Shown in pieces: positions 26,169 through 34,762 of a DNA stretch of 64,000 nucleotides. This stretch comes from JAFAXA01 sp963777325 (GTDB taxonomy: Bacteria > Pseudomonadota > Alphaproteobacteria > Acetobacterales > Acetobacteraceae), in assembly GCA_963777325.1 (NCBI GenBank), contig CAVZQE010000020.1, positions 248,001-312,000 of the forward strand, given 5' to 3'. The position numbers and the translations under genes were made by a program. The notes beneath the pieces were generated by a model, which was given only the letters and a program-made list of their open reading frames with translations, ran no database searches and was not told the origin of the DNA. Position 1 is the first letter of the stretch; the number at the start of each line of letters is the position of its first letter.

Positions 26169-27395
26169 TCAGGGCGAGTGGGCGCCCATCACCGGGCCGA
26201 ATACCTTCCAGTTGTGGCCGGTCCAGCGGGCGAGCTGCATCTCGCTGATCGGATGGAAGTCGGTCGGGCTCGTCTCCACCTTGATGCCCGGAAGCAGGAC
26301 CGGAATCTCGAGCGCGTGCAGATTGGCGGCCTGGCGCATGATGTTTCCGCGCGAGAGATCGCCGCCGCATTGCCTCAGCACCTGGATCAAGGTCATGCTC
26401 GCGCCATAGCCGAACTCGTAGCCGGTGTCGGACACCTGCGCCTGCGGCAGATACTGCTTCAGGAACTCTTTGTAGGCGATCATGCCCGGGTCGTGCTGCC
26501 AGGCCGGATCGCTCGGGTCTTTCAGGAAGGCCGCCGTCATGATGCCGCTGGCCGCCTCCGGGCCTGCTTCGTCGATCACCGTGCCGACCGAGATCGAGAC
26601 GTTGGTCAGGAACTGCATCGGGCGCCAGCCCATGTCATGGACCCGGCGGATCATCTGGGTCGCGAATTTCGGGGTCGCGGCCGTGATCAGCACGGTCGCG
26701 CCCGAGGCCTTCAGCGCCGCCGCCTGCTTCACGATCGCCGGATCGGTCACCTTGTAGGAGGCGGCGACGACGCGGCCGTCGTATTGCGCGCCGAGCACGT
26801 CCTTTACGCCGGCGAGATAGTCTCGACCGAAATCGTCGTCCTGGTAGAGAATGGCGATCTTGGCCTTCGGCCGCTCCTTCTCGATGTATCTCGCGTAAAT
26901 CCGCGCCTCGATCCGGTAGCTGGGCTGCCAGCCCATGGTCCAGGGATGCCCCTTGGGATCGGCCCAGCGGTCGGCGCCGGAGGCAATGAACAGCTGCGGA
27001 ACGCCTCGCTCGTTCAGGTACGGCTGCACGGCGAGATTGGTCGGCGTGCCGAGCGCGTTGAACATCAGCGCCACATGCTCCGTCTCGACCAGCCGCCTCG
27101 TCGCCGCCAGCGTCTGTCCGGGATCGTAGCCGTCATCCACCGAGAGGAAGTCGATGGTCCGGCCGTTCACGCCCCCTTGCTCGTTGATCATCTTGAAATA
27201 GGCGGCATCGCCTTGCGCGATCGAACTGTAGGCGGCGGCGGGTCCGCTATAGGCGTCGGTATTGCCGATCCGGATCGCGTGCGGGCCGACGCCCGGCATC
27301 TCCTTCGCCCCATTGTCTTGCGCCCGGGCGCCGCCGGAAAGCAGACACAAGAGCGCGACGATTGCGGCAATGCGATGGATTCTGCTGGACGGCAT
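26169..27395 (-). CDS. ABC transporter substrate-binding protein (branched-chain amino acid type)
   Basis: A 408-residue periplasmic binding protein of the LivK/HAAT family with signal peptide MPSSRIHRIAAIVALLCLLSGGARA. The N-terminal lobe begins IRIGNTDAYSGPAAAYSSIA, with the ligand-binding serine region. MFNALGTPTNLAVQPYLNE and KAKIAILYQDDDFGRDYLAG are the usual hinge-proximal blocks. Members bind branched-chain amino acids, amides, urea or aromatic acids. No permease or ATPase gene accompanies it, so it is an orphan receptor here, perhaps serving a transporter elsewhere. It converges on zwf with only 9 bases between stops. Confidence 0.9.
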   Translation of the reverse strand: MPSSRIHRIAAIVALLCLLSGGARAQDNGAKEMPGVGPHAIRIGNTDAYSGPAAAYSSIAQGDAAYFKMINEQGGVNGRTIDFLSVDDGYDPGQTLAATRRLVETEHVALMFNALGTPTNLAVQPYLNERGVPQLFIASGADRWADPKGHPWTMGWQPSYRIEARIYARYIEKERPKAKIAILYQDDDFGRDYLAGVKDVLGAQYDGRVVAASYKVTDPAIVKQAAALKASGATVLITAATPKFATQMIRRVHDMGWRPMQFLTNVSISVGTVIDEAGPEAASGIMTAAFLKDPSDPAWQHDPGMIAYKEFLKQYLPQAQVSDTGYEFGYGASMTLIQVLRQCGGDLSRGNIMRQAANLHALEIPVLLPGIKVETSPTDFHPISEMQLARWTGHNWKVFGPVMGAHSP

Positions 27396-27425
27396 CTCGC
27401 TCCCCCCGTTCGGCGCTTGCCTACA

Positions 27426-28299
27426 TCACCCGGGCGGCACCGGACTGCAAGCAGAAGCGGCCGCGCGGGCAAGAACGATCATGCGTCGCGCCGCGACGCC
27501 TGCGCCCGCGACGTCGCCGGCGACGTGCTGCAGCAGCGGGTTCGACAGCACCGCGCGGGTGAGCGCATCGACGGCGAAATCCGTCGCGACCACGCCCGCC
27601 GCCGACAGCGCCGTCCGCCGCAGCAGCGAGAGCGTCGCCAGGAAGCCCGGCCGCATGCCGTGCAGCTCCGCGATCTGCCGCACGAGTCGCGTGCCGCGCC
27701 ATGCCACGAGCAGCCCATCGAACACCGGATGCGGAATGGCGGCGGCGGCGGCGAACATCTGCACGGCGGCGGTGCGTCCAAGCGCGTCCGAGCGCGCGCG
27801 CAGCGTCGCCAGCGGCCCCGCGCGCAGCAGCGCCCGGATGGCCTCGGGTTCCTGCACGGTCTCCACGGCCGCCGCGGTCGCCGCGCCTTCGGGCAGGTTA
27901 GAAAGCCAGTGGGCGGCGGCCCGGCGCATCGCGGGCGCGTCGTCCCCGGCCAGGGTCGCGCGCAGGCGATCGACCGAGCGCAGTCCGAACAGGCCGCGCA
28001 GTTCCCGCCCCAGACCCGTGCCGATCAAGCCGAAGCCCGCCAGCGCGATCGCGAGCGTGAGCCAACCGAGGCCGGAGGCGCGGGCGAACTCCGCCGCCAC
28101 GAAATTGCCGGTCGCGAGCGCCGCCAGCCCGAGCACGAGCAGGGTCGCTCCCCCGAGCAGGAGCGAGACGCTGCTGCTGCGCTCCTTCGGCGCGTCCGGT
28201 ATGACGGCAAGCTCGGTCGAACTCGAGCCGGGGCGCCGGCAGCGGCTCGAGCTCGATGCGGGGCCGGAGCGGCCGCTCGCGCAGGTCGGTTTCGGTCAC
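27426..28299 (-). CDS. TIGR01620/DUF697 membrane protein (YcjF-like), one frameshift
   Basis: A stress-associated membrane protein normally encoded after ycjX. The N-terminus reads MTETDLRERPLRPRIELEPL in one frame (GTG 28299, overlapping the ycjX stop). The protein continues in a second frame as SSSVSLLLGGATLLVLGLAA, two membrane segments, and the DUF697 tail FVLIG-like region ending ARRMIVLARAAASACSPVPP. The break is at the four-G run 28230-28233 (CCCC on the coding strand); removing one base joins the frames. Total length would be about 290 residues, typical of the family. Its biochemical role is unknown; YcjX/YcjF belong to phage-shock-like regulons in enterobacteria. Confidence 0.75.
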
Positions 28300-29677
28300 A
28301 ACACGTCCTCCAGCAGAAAGGCGAGCAGGCTGTCCAGCCCGATCTGCGCGACGCCCGCGCGGCCGCCGGCCGGCAGGCTCCGGGGCTCGAAGGCGGGCAG
28401 GGCGAGGAACGGATGCGCCCAGAACGCGGCATCGGGCGGCCGGTCGGGCACTTCGCCCGGATAGGAGCGCGTCATGCGGTCCGGTGCCGAGCACCCGGCC
28501 CCGCACCGCCGACACGTTCCGCCCGTCCAGCGTCCAGACGAAATCCTCCGTGCAGCGCACCGCCGCGATCGCGAAGCTCGCCGTCGCGGCGCCCCCCGCA
28601 TCGCCCGGAAGCTGGGTCAGGTGGCGCACGAGCGAGGCCAGATTGCCGCGCTGGCGCTCGGCGACGTGGTCCGTCTTGGTGGCCGCGAACGCGACGCGGC
28701 GGATGCCGGCGGGCGTCAGCCATCCCGGCAGCGGCAGGTCGCGCAAGCAGCGGGATCAGCGTCGAGCCAGGAGCGCCGCCATCGCAGCGCCTCGGCGACC
28801 GACGAGAGCGAGGCCGCCACGTCCTCGAACGCCGCCGGGCCGGCATGGAGAGCGGTCAGCACGTCCGCGAGCACGACGAGCCGGTCCACCTGCCCGAACA
28901 GGGGCGAGACCAGATCGCGGGTGACCGCCTGACGGTAGGCCTCGTACCGGGCGGCGAGCAGTCCGGCGAGGCCGCCCGCGTCCCGAGAGCGGGAAGAAAT
29001 TGCGTCCAGGGCGGCTCCGGTCCAGGCGCCGGCATCAGGAACCGCCCGGGTTGCAGGAAGGACAGGCCCGCCTCGTCACGCAGCCGTTCCGAGCATGGCG
29101 CGATAGAGGCGGTGGCCGGTGGCGGCCAGCGTCTCGTCGACGGAGCATTGGCGGCGAGGCCTCCGACGAAGGCCCGGAACTCGCCCGAGAACGGGGCGGC
29201 CGCCCCGGTCTCCAGCCGCCGCAACGTCGTGGCCGACCAGCTCGGAAAATCCTGCCCGAGCAGCGGCAGATCGAGCAGCCACTCGCCCGGATAGTCCAGG
29301 AACTCGAGCCTGAGCCCCCGGTCGGGCAGGATCGAGCCCAGGCCGTCGCGTGCGATGCTGAGGTCGAGCGCGAGCAGCGACACCGCCCCGGTCCGCTCCG
29401 GCCAGCGCGGCGGATCGTCCGCGAGCGCGGCCAGATGCGCCGGGTAGTCGAAGCGCGGCACACCCTCCGCCCCGGAAGGCGCGACGCTCACCCGCATCGG
29501 ACGGCCGGGCGTGCGCGTCTGGAGCAGCGGCAATGCCGGGATGCCGCTGCCCTGGGCCAGCAGGTTGGCGGCGACCGAGGTCAGGAAGGCGGTCTTGCCG
29601 GCGCGCGCGAGACCCGTGACGCCGATGCGCAAATGCCGGCGCCCGAACACATCGGAGAGGCCGGGCGCGCCGGACAT
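28296..29677 (-). CDS. YcjX-like P-loop protein, several frameshifts
   Basis: The N-terminal segment contains IGVTGLARAGKTAFLTSV near residues 18-35, the P-loop of YcjX-family GTPase-like proteins, and LEFLDYPGEWLLDLPLLG, the Walker B/switch region. Pieces in other frames continue the family: DETLAATGHRLYRAML, then ERLRDEAGLSFLQPGRFLMP, then RYEAYRQAVTRDLVSPLFGQ followed by VLADVLTALHAGPAAFED, then RRVAFAATKTDHVAERQR and finally LPAGGRAGVAQIGLDSLLAF. At least four changes are needed; one is an extra C at 29089-29090. All pieces are in the correct order over a span close to the family's 460 residues. I judge it a single gene obscured by sequence errors, but this is the most damaged gene in the window and real inactivation cannot be excluded. 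Confidence 0.7.
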
Positions 29678-29681
29678 CGTC

Positions 29682-30068
29682 TCAGCCGCGCTGGATCAGC
29701 TCGATCTTGTAGCCGTCCGGATCCTCGACGAAGGCGATGATCGTCTTGCCGAACTTCACGGGCCCGGCCTCGCGGGTGATCTTGACGCCCGCCGCGCGCA
29801 TCCGCTCGCAGGCCGCCGCCACATCCGGCACGCCGACCGCTAGATGGCCGAAGGCGGTGCCCTGCTCGTAGTGCTCGGTGCCGTAGTTGTAGGTCAGTTC
29901 GAGAACGCTGTGCGAAGCCTCGTCACCGTAGCCGACGAACGCGAGCGTATATTTCCCGTCCGGGACGTCGTTGCGGCGCAACTCCCGCATGCCGAGCTGC
30001 TCGGTATAGAAGCGGACGCTGCGGTCGAGATCGCCGACCCGGATCATGGTGTGCAGAAAGCGGCTCAT
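29682..30068 (-). CDS. gloA: Lactoylglutathione lyase (glyoxalase I)
   Basis: At 128 residues this is the single-domain glyoxalase I that isomerises the methylglyoxal-glutathione hemithioacetal to S-lactoylglutathione. FLHTMIRVGDLDRSVRFYTE (His5 metal ligand), LELTYNYG (Glu), GHLAVGVPDV (His) and IAFVEDPDGYKIELIQR (Glu) provide the four metal ligands of the Ni/Co class. ATG 30068 gives the canonical MSRFLHTMIRV N-terminus. It ends 5 bases from the ycjX start and begins 8 bases after lpxI, so all are probably on one transcript. Confidence 0.96.
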   Translation of the reverse strand: MSRFLHTMIRVGDLDRSVRFYTEQLGMRELRRNDVPDGKYTLAFVGYGDEASHSVLELTYNYGTEHYEQGTAFGHLAVGVPDVAAACERMRAAGVKITREAGPVKFGKTIIAFVEDPDGYKIELIQRG

Positions 30069-30075
30069 GTGGTCC

Positions 30076-30918
30076 TCACCTGTGTTGCAAAGAAGCGGGA
30101 TCGAGGCCGAGCAGGAACAGTCCCGCCGCATCGGCCGCGTCGACCGCGGCGGCGCGATCCGCGAACAGTGCGCCTTCGCCCTCGTAGGCGATGCCGCGCA
30201 GCCCAGCCGCCCGTGCCGCCTGCACCGTCCGCAGGCCGATGGTCGGCAGATCGGCCCGCCGATCCTGGCCCGGCTTGACCAGCTTGACTAGCACGCCCGC
30301 CGGTCCTGGGCGGGCCAGTCCCGCGCAGCGGGCAAGCATCGCATCCGTCCCCTCCGCCGCCTCAACGGCCAGGACGATGCCTTGTTGCACGACGCATCCC
30401 TGGCCGACATCGGCCCGGCCGAGCACGCGGGCGACATCGACGCCGCGCGCGATGTCGGCCAGCGCCGTCGCGTCGGGCCGGGTCCGGGTCAGAAGCCCAC
30501 GCGGGGCCACCGTCTCCCGCAGGACTTCGTCGGCGCCGATCACCTCGAACCCCTCCTCGCGGAACACCCTGATGACGGCGGCGAGCAGCCCGTCGTCCCC
30601 GGCAAAGATGGCGCGGCCGATGCGGGCCAGGATGCGCGCGCCCTCCGCGTCGGGCCGCACGTCAAGGAGCGATGGACGCCGGACGGTGCCGATCAGAACG
30701 ACGTGCCCGCACTCCCGTTCCCGCAGCGCGGCCAGGATGCGGCCCGCCGCCCCGATGCGGATCATCTCGTGCGGGAAGAGCGCAAGCGCGTGCGGGTCGG
30801 CGTAGCCGTCCAGGCCGACGACGAACACCTCGCGCCCCGCGGCTTGCGCCGCGGCGGCAACACGCGCCGGGAGAACACCGCCCCCAGCGATCACTCCGAG
30901 CCGGGCGCCCGGCTTCAT
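30076..30918 (-). CDS. lpxI: UDP-2,3-diacylglucosamine pyrophosphatase LpxI
   Basis: LpxI (formerly DUF1009) hydrolyses UDP-2,3-diacylglucosamine to lipid X and UMP in lipid A synthesis, replacing LpxH in alphaproteobacteria. The 280-residue protein shows the N-terminal block LGVIAGGGVLPARVAAAA, then GADEVLRETVAPRGLLTRT, the C-terminal VKLVKPGQDRRADLPTIGL with the catalytic Asp, and GLRGIAYEGEGALFADR. ATG 30918 gives the natural start; an upstream in-frame start adds seven residues. In most relatives lpxI follows lpxA directly. Here a short plus-strand gene sits between them. Confidence 0.95.
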   Translation of the reverse strand: MKPGARLGVIAGGGVLPARVAAAAQAAGREVFVVGLDGYADPHALALFPHEMIRIGAAGRILAALRERECGHVVLIGTVRRPSLLDVRPDAEGARILARIGRAIFAGDDGLLAAVIRVFREEGFEVIGADEVLRETVAPRGLLTRTRPDATALADIARGVDVARVLGRADVGQGCVVQQGIVLAVEAAEGTDAMLARCAGLARPGPAGVLVKLVKPGQDRRADLPTIGLRTVQAARAAGLRGIAYEGEGALFADRAAAVDAADAAGLFLLGLDPASLQHR

Positions 30919-31033
30919 TCTACGTTCAGCAATTGTCAACTTTGCCCGTCAAGAGTTGCGACGGTCGGCGTGGCCGCGGAGGTCACCCGATCACCACGAG
31001 CTGAGCACCGAAAGACCCAGGAGAGTCGTTCCC

Positions 31034-31264
31034 ATGCCGCCAGCCGATCCAGGATCGTCGGACTACGAAGCCGATGCTCGGGGCATCATGCAATGCCTGC
31101 GCATGCTCACGGAAGAGGCCGCCGGGCTTCGTCTCGCGCAGACCTGCGAAGCGATCCGAAGGGCGATCGAGATCTGCGAGTTGGAGAACGGCCTGGCACC
31201 CATCCCGGAATCGACGATGACGGAGGCGGCGGACGGTCCGGCGGAGCCGGCCATCCTCCACTGA
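31034..31264 (+). CDS. Hypothetical protein, 76 residues
   Basis: A short open frame between lpxI and lpxA, on the opposite strand to both. The product reads as a plausible small helical protein: GIMQCLRMLTEEAAGLRLAQ followed by CEAIRRAIEICELENGLAPI. The amphipathic pattern and good codon structure suggest a real gene rather than noise. An AGGAGAG sequence lies about ten bases before ATG 31034. No domain or signal peptide is recognised. Its stop is 6 bases from the lpxA stop. Function unknown. Confidence 0.6.
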   Translation: MPPADPGSSDYEADARGIMQCLRMLTEEAAGLRLAQTCEAIRRAIEICELENGLAPIPESTMTEAADGPAEPAILH

Positions 31265-31270
31265 CGGCGG

Positions 31271-32104
31271 CTAGGAGCCGATGTCGGAGCGGATCAGGCT
31301 CCGGTGACTCGGGGCCGAGATGAAATCCAGCACCTCCGCGACCAGCGGTTCCTCGCTGTAGCGGGCGCGCGTCTCGGCCAGCCGCTGTGCGAACACGCCC
31401 TCCTGGCGGAACAGCGACTGGAACGCACGCCGCAGGACGTGGATCTGCGACCGTGAGAAGCCGCGCCGCTTGAGGCCGATCACATTGAGACCAGCGAGCC
31501 GGGCGCGATTGCCGATCACGCTGCCGAACGGAATGACGTCGCCCTCCACGCCGGAGACGCCGCCGACCATCGCCGCCCGGCCGATCCGGACAAACTGATG
31601 CAGGGCGGCGGCGCCGCCGATCACCGCGTGATCGCCGATCGTGACATGCCCGCCCATCACGGCATTGTTGGCGATGATGACATGGTCGCCAAGCGAACAG
31701 TCATGCGCGACATGCACGACGGCCATCAGCAGGCAGTCCGCGCCGATCTGTGTGACGCCCTGGCCGGTGGCCGTTCCGCGATGGATCGTGCAATGCTCGC
31801 GGACATGGGTGCGCGCGCCGATCTCGCACCGGGTGGGCTCGCCCTTGTATTTCAAATCCTGCGGCGGCAAGCCGACCGTGCAAAACGGGAAGAGCGTGAC
31901 ATCCGGACCGATGGTCGTGTGACCATCGACGACCACGTGCGAGGTCAGGGTGGCGCCATCATGGATCACCGCGTGCGGGCCAACGGTCCAGAACGGCCCG
32001 ATCCGCACGCCGCGGCCGATCTCGGCCCGCGACGCGACGAGTGCCGTCGGATGGATGTCCGCCGCTCCCGATTCGTTCGGCACCGTCTCGATCAAGACGC
32101 CCAT
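31271..32104 (-). CDS. lpxA: UDP-N-acetylglucosamine O-acyltransferase LpxA
   Basis: LpxA catalyses the first step of lipid A synthesis, moving a 3-hydroxyacyl group from ACP to UDP-GlcNAc. The 277-residue protein is a left-handed beta-helix of hexapeptide repeats (for example ADIHPTALVASRAEIGRGVR). The catalytic histidine is in MAVVHVAHDCSLGDHVIIAN, and GLNVIGLKRRGFSR is the C-terminal signature. It lies 140 bases downstream of fabZ in the lpxD-fabZ-lpxA cluster. Confidence 0.96.
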   Translation of the reverse strand: MGVLIETVPNESGAADIHPTALVASRAEIGRGVRIGPFWTVGPHAVIHDGATLTSHVVVDGHTTIGPDVTLFPFCTVGLPPQDLKYKGEPTRCEIGARTHVREHCTIHRGTATGQGVTQIGADCLLMAVVHVAHDCSLGDHVIIANNAVMGGHVTIGDHAVIGGAAALHQFVRIGRAAMVGGVSGVEGDVIPFGSVIGNRARLAGLNVIGLKRRGFSRSQIHVLRRAFQSLFRQEGVFAQRLAETRARYSEEPLVAEVLDFISAPSHRSLIRSDIGS

Positions 32105-32244
32105 ACCGCCGGAACTCTCCTTCCTTTGATCCCGCCGGCAAGAACCCTATTGCGGGAGGCGGCCTGCCGCAAACTCAATGATTGTTGCCTCTTGTAACTG
32201 ATTGCCGGGCGAGACCGCAGCAACCCGTTCCGCCCTCGGACGGA

Positions 32245-32751
32245 TCAGCCCGTGCCGCGATCCATGATCATGGCGGCATAGGTCGCTTCCGCGACTGAGA
32301 CGCCCTCGACTCGCGCGACGGCCTGGAACTTCCAGACGTTGCCGCGGCTGCGTTCCTTCTGGATATGGATTCGCAGCTGGTCGCCGGGCACCACGGGGCG
32401 GCGGAACTTCGCACCCTCTATGCTCATGAAGTAGACGAGCTTGCCCGCCGCATGGGGGCCGAGCGTCTCCACGACGAGCACCGCCGCGGTCTGCGCCATG
32501 CTCTCGATGATGAGCACGCCCGGCATCACGGGATGATTCGGGAAATGGCCTTGGAAGAACGGCTCGTTGATGGACACGTTCTTCACGCCGACCGCCGACC
32601 GATTTCGCACGACGTCGACGACGCGGTCGATCAGCAGGAATGGATAGCGATGCGGAATGGCATGCATGATGCGGGCGACGTCGATCACGTCGACCACCGA
32701 CCCGGCGGCGGAAACATCGCCGCTGACGCTTGCTGCTGCCGTCTCATCCAT
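32245..32751 (-). CDS. fabZ: 3-hydroxyacyl-ACP dehydratase FabZ
   Basis: A hot-dog-fold dehydratase of fatty acid elongation, 168 residues. HAIPHRYPFLLIDRVVDV precedes the catalytic histidine in EPFFQGHFPNHPVMPGVLII, followed by the catalytic Glu in ESMAQTAAVLV. About 20 residues of acidic, serine-rich sequence lead the core, longer than in E. coli FabZ but common in this class. It shares an operon with lpxD and lpxA and competes with LpxA for 3-hydroxyacyl-ACP, a balance relevant to lipid A and phospholipid supply. Confidence 0.95.
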   Translation of the reverse strand: MDETAAASVSGDVSAAGSVVDVIDVARIMHAIPHRYPFLLIDRVVDVVRNRSAVGVKNVSINEPFFQGHFPNHPVMPGVLIIESMAQTAAVLVVETLGPHAAGKLVYFMSIEGAKFRRPVVPGDQLRIHIQKERSRGNVWKFQAVARVEGVSVAEATYAAMIMDRGTG

Positions 32752-32783
32752 CGGTGCCGCCGTTTCCCTCTCGCCGATCGCGG

Positions 32784-33839
32784 TCAGGCCTTGCCGCTTT
32801 CCGGCTTTCCCCGCGCCAGCTTACGCAGCGTCGCAACCTGACGGAAGAACGCCCGCACCGGCTGCGCCGGGCTCCCGACCACATCCATTCCGGCCTCGAC
32901 GTCCGCCATCACGCCGGCCTGAGCGCCAATTCTCGCTCTGGTCCCGACGCGGAGATGGCCGGCGACGCCCGCCTGACCCCCAACGACGACGAAATCCCCG
33001 AGTTCAGCGGAGCCGGAGATGCCCGCAAGCGACACGACGACGCAGCACCGACCGAGGCGCGCGTTGTGGCCGATCTGCACCAGATTGTCGAGGCGCGACC
33101 CAGCCCCGATCACGGTGTCCTGCGCCGAGCCGCGATCGACGGTGCTGTTGGCGCCAATTTCGACATCGTCCTGCAGAATGACCAGGCCAAGCTGCGGCAC
33201 CGTCAGAAAGCCCCGGTCGCCCATCGCGAAGCCAAAACCCTCCTGCCCGATCCGGGCGCCCGGATAGACATAGACCCGGTCGCCCAGCAGCGCATGGCTG
33301 ACGCTCGCATGCGCGCCGATCCGGCAATCCGCCCCCATCGAAACGCCTGGACCGACGACGGCATGCGGGCCGATGCGGCAGCGCCGGCCGATCACCGCCC
33401 GCGAGCCGATGACCGCGAGCGGGCCGATCTCCGCCGACGGGTCGATCTCGGCGTCCGGCGCGACGATCGCGGAGGGATGCGCGCCCGGCTGCGCCGGCGG
33501 CGACGGGTAGAACAGCGAGGCGGCGCGAGCCCAGCCGGCATAGGGTTGGTCGGTGACGATGGCGATGGCGGATGCAGGCACCTTGTCGGCCAGCTCGGGA
33601 TGCACGATGACCGCGCCCGCCCGCGTCGCGGCCAGCGCGGGCAGGTATTTCTTGTTGTCGAGAAAGCTGACCTCGTCCGGCCCCGCCGTCTGCAGCGGCG
33701 CGACGCCGTGCAGCATCACCCGGCGCGGGGGCGCTTCCCCCCCGACCGCGTCCACGACCGCCGCCAGGGTATAGGGGCCGGTGCGCGCGAAGAACCGGGC
33801 GTCCCCGGTGACCGACGCATCGCGCGCGGCCTCGTCCAT
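32784..33839 (-). CDS. lpxD: UDP-3-O-acylglucosamine N-acyltransferase LpxD
   Basis: LpxD adds the N-linked 3-hydroxyacyl chain, the third step of lipid A synthesis. The 351-residue protein has the N-terminal uridine-binding domain (FLDNKKYLPALAATRAGAVI) then a hexapeptide-repeat beta-helix (IDPSAEIGPLAVIGSRAVIG). IGQEGFGFAMGDRGFL and LVQIGHNARLGRCCVVVSLA carry the catalytic His and neighbouring motif. ATG 33839 is two bases from the skp stop. The C-terminal helical tail (VRAFFRQVATLRKLARGK) suits the ACP-binding extension. Confidence 0.96.
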   Translation of the reverse strand: MDEAARDASVTGDARFFARTGPYTLAAVVDAVGGEAPPRRVMLHGVAPLQTAGPDEVSFLDNKKYLPALAATRAGAVIVHPELADKVPASAIAIVTDQPYAGWARAASLFYPSPPAQPGAHPSAIVAPDAEIDPSAEIGPLAVIGSRAVIGRRCRIGPHAVVGPGVSMGADCRIGAHASVSHALLGDRVYVYPGARIGQEGFGFAMGDRGFLTVPQLGLVILQDDVEIGANSTVDRGSAQDTVIGAGSRLDNLVQIGHNARLGRCCVVVSLAGISGSAELGDFVVVGGQAGVAGHLRVGTRARIGAQAGVMADVEAGMDVVGSPAQPVRAFFRQVATLRKLARGKPESGKA

Positions 33840-33841
33840 GC

Positions 33842-34762
33842 TCAGGGTTTCGATGCTGCCGGGGACGGCGCCTGGGCGGACGGTGCAGCCGAAACCGGAG
33901 CGGCCAGGGGCTGAGCGGCTTGAGGCGGAGCCGATCCCTGCGCAAGCGGGATCGTCGGCGGCTCCACCCCGTCGGCTGGGATCGTGACCGACGGCAGGAC
34001 CTTGTTCAGCTGCGCCGTCGCCGCATCGGTCAGGTCGAACTCGTTCACGTTCAGCACGACCTGATTGCGGTGCAGCACGAGATTCATGCCCCGGCTGTCG
34101 GCGACCTGCCGGATCACGGCGATCAGCGTCCGTTCGATCTGCGCCAGGGCGAACTGCGCCGCCTCCTGGATGACGCGGTTGCGATCGCGGAACTGCCGCT
34201 GCGCGTTCGTGATGCGCTCCTGCAGTTCGCGCTCCCTCGCCCGGATCTGGTCGGCGCTGAGCGTGCTCCGCTCGTTGACGAGCTTCTGTTGCAGATCCCG
34301 CCAGGCGGCCTGCTCCTTTTGCGCATCTTCGTTCAGCTTCTGCCGCCGCTCGCCGATGACCTTCTCGATCTCCTGCGCCGCCGTACAGGCGCGCATGATT
34401 TCGGGCACGCCCAGCACGCCGATGACAGCGGCTGGCGGGGTCGCGCCCTTGTTGATCGGCGGCAGGGACGGCGCGGGCGGGAGCTGGAACTGCCCCACGG
34501 GGCGCGGCGGCGCCTCCGGCGCGGAGGCGACGCCCGGCATGCCCATCGGTCCGGGCGTGGACAGCGGCGCGACCTCCTGCTGCTGCGGCTGCAGCCGTGG
34601 CCCCGGCCGCTGATGCGCGGGCGCGCGGCCCTGAGCGGGGCGTTGCTGCTGGTTGCCGCCGGGGACGAACCAGTCCTGCTTCTGCGCATGCGCGCAGGGG
34701 CTGGTGACAAGAACTACGCCCGCCGCGATCGCGGCGACCAGGGATTTGCGGGTGTGTCGCAC
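33842..34762 (-). CDS. skp: OmpH/Skp-like periplasmic chaperone, long proline-rich form
   Basis: An OmpH/Skp family protein that escorts unfolded outer-membrane proteins to BAM. The signal peptide (RKSLVAAIAAGVVLVTSPCAHA) is followed by about 90 residues rich in Gln and Pro, a coiled-coil Skp core (about residues 115-250, including ERRQKLNEDAQKEQAAWRDL), and a Pro/Ala-rich tail. At 306 residues it is nearly twice E. coli Skp; the extra length is in the two low-complexity ends. GTG 34762 overlaps the bamA stop (TAGTG) with GAGG six bases before it. The position between bamA and lpxD is canonical. Confidence 0.88.
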   Translation of the reverse strand: MRHTRKSLVAAIAAGVVLVTSPCAHAQKQDWFVPGGNQQQRPAQGRAPAHQRPGPRLQPQQQEVAPLSTPGPMGMPGVASAPEAPPRPVGQFQLPPAPSLPPINKGATPPAAVIGVLGVPEIMRACTAAQEIEKVIGERRQKLNEDAQKEQAAWRDLQQKLVNERSTLSADQIRARERELQERITNAQRQFRDRNRVIQEAAQFALAQIERTLIAVIRQVADSRGMNLVLHRNQVVLNVNEFDLTDAATAQLNKVLPSVTIPADGVEPPTIPLAQGSAPPQAAQPLAAPVSAAPSAQAPSPAASKP

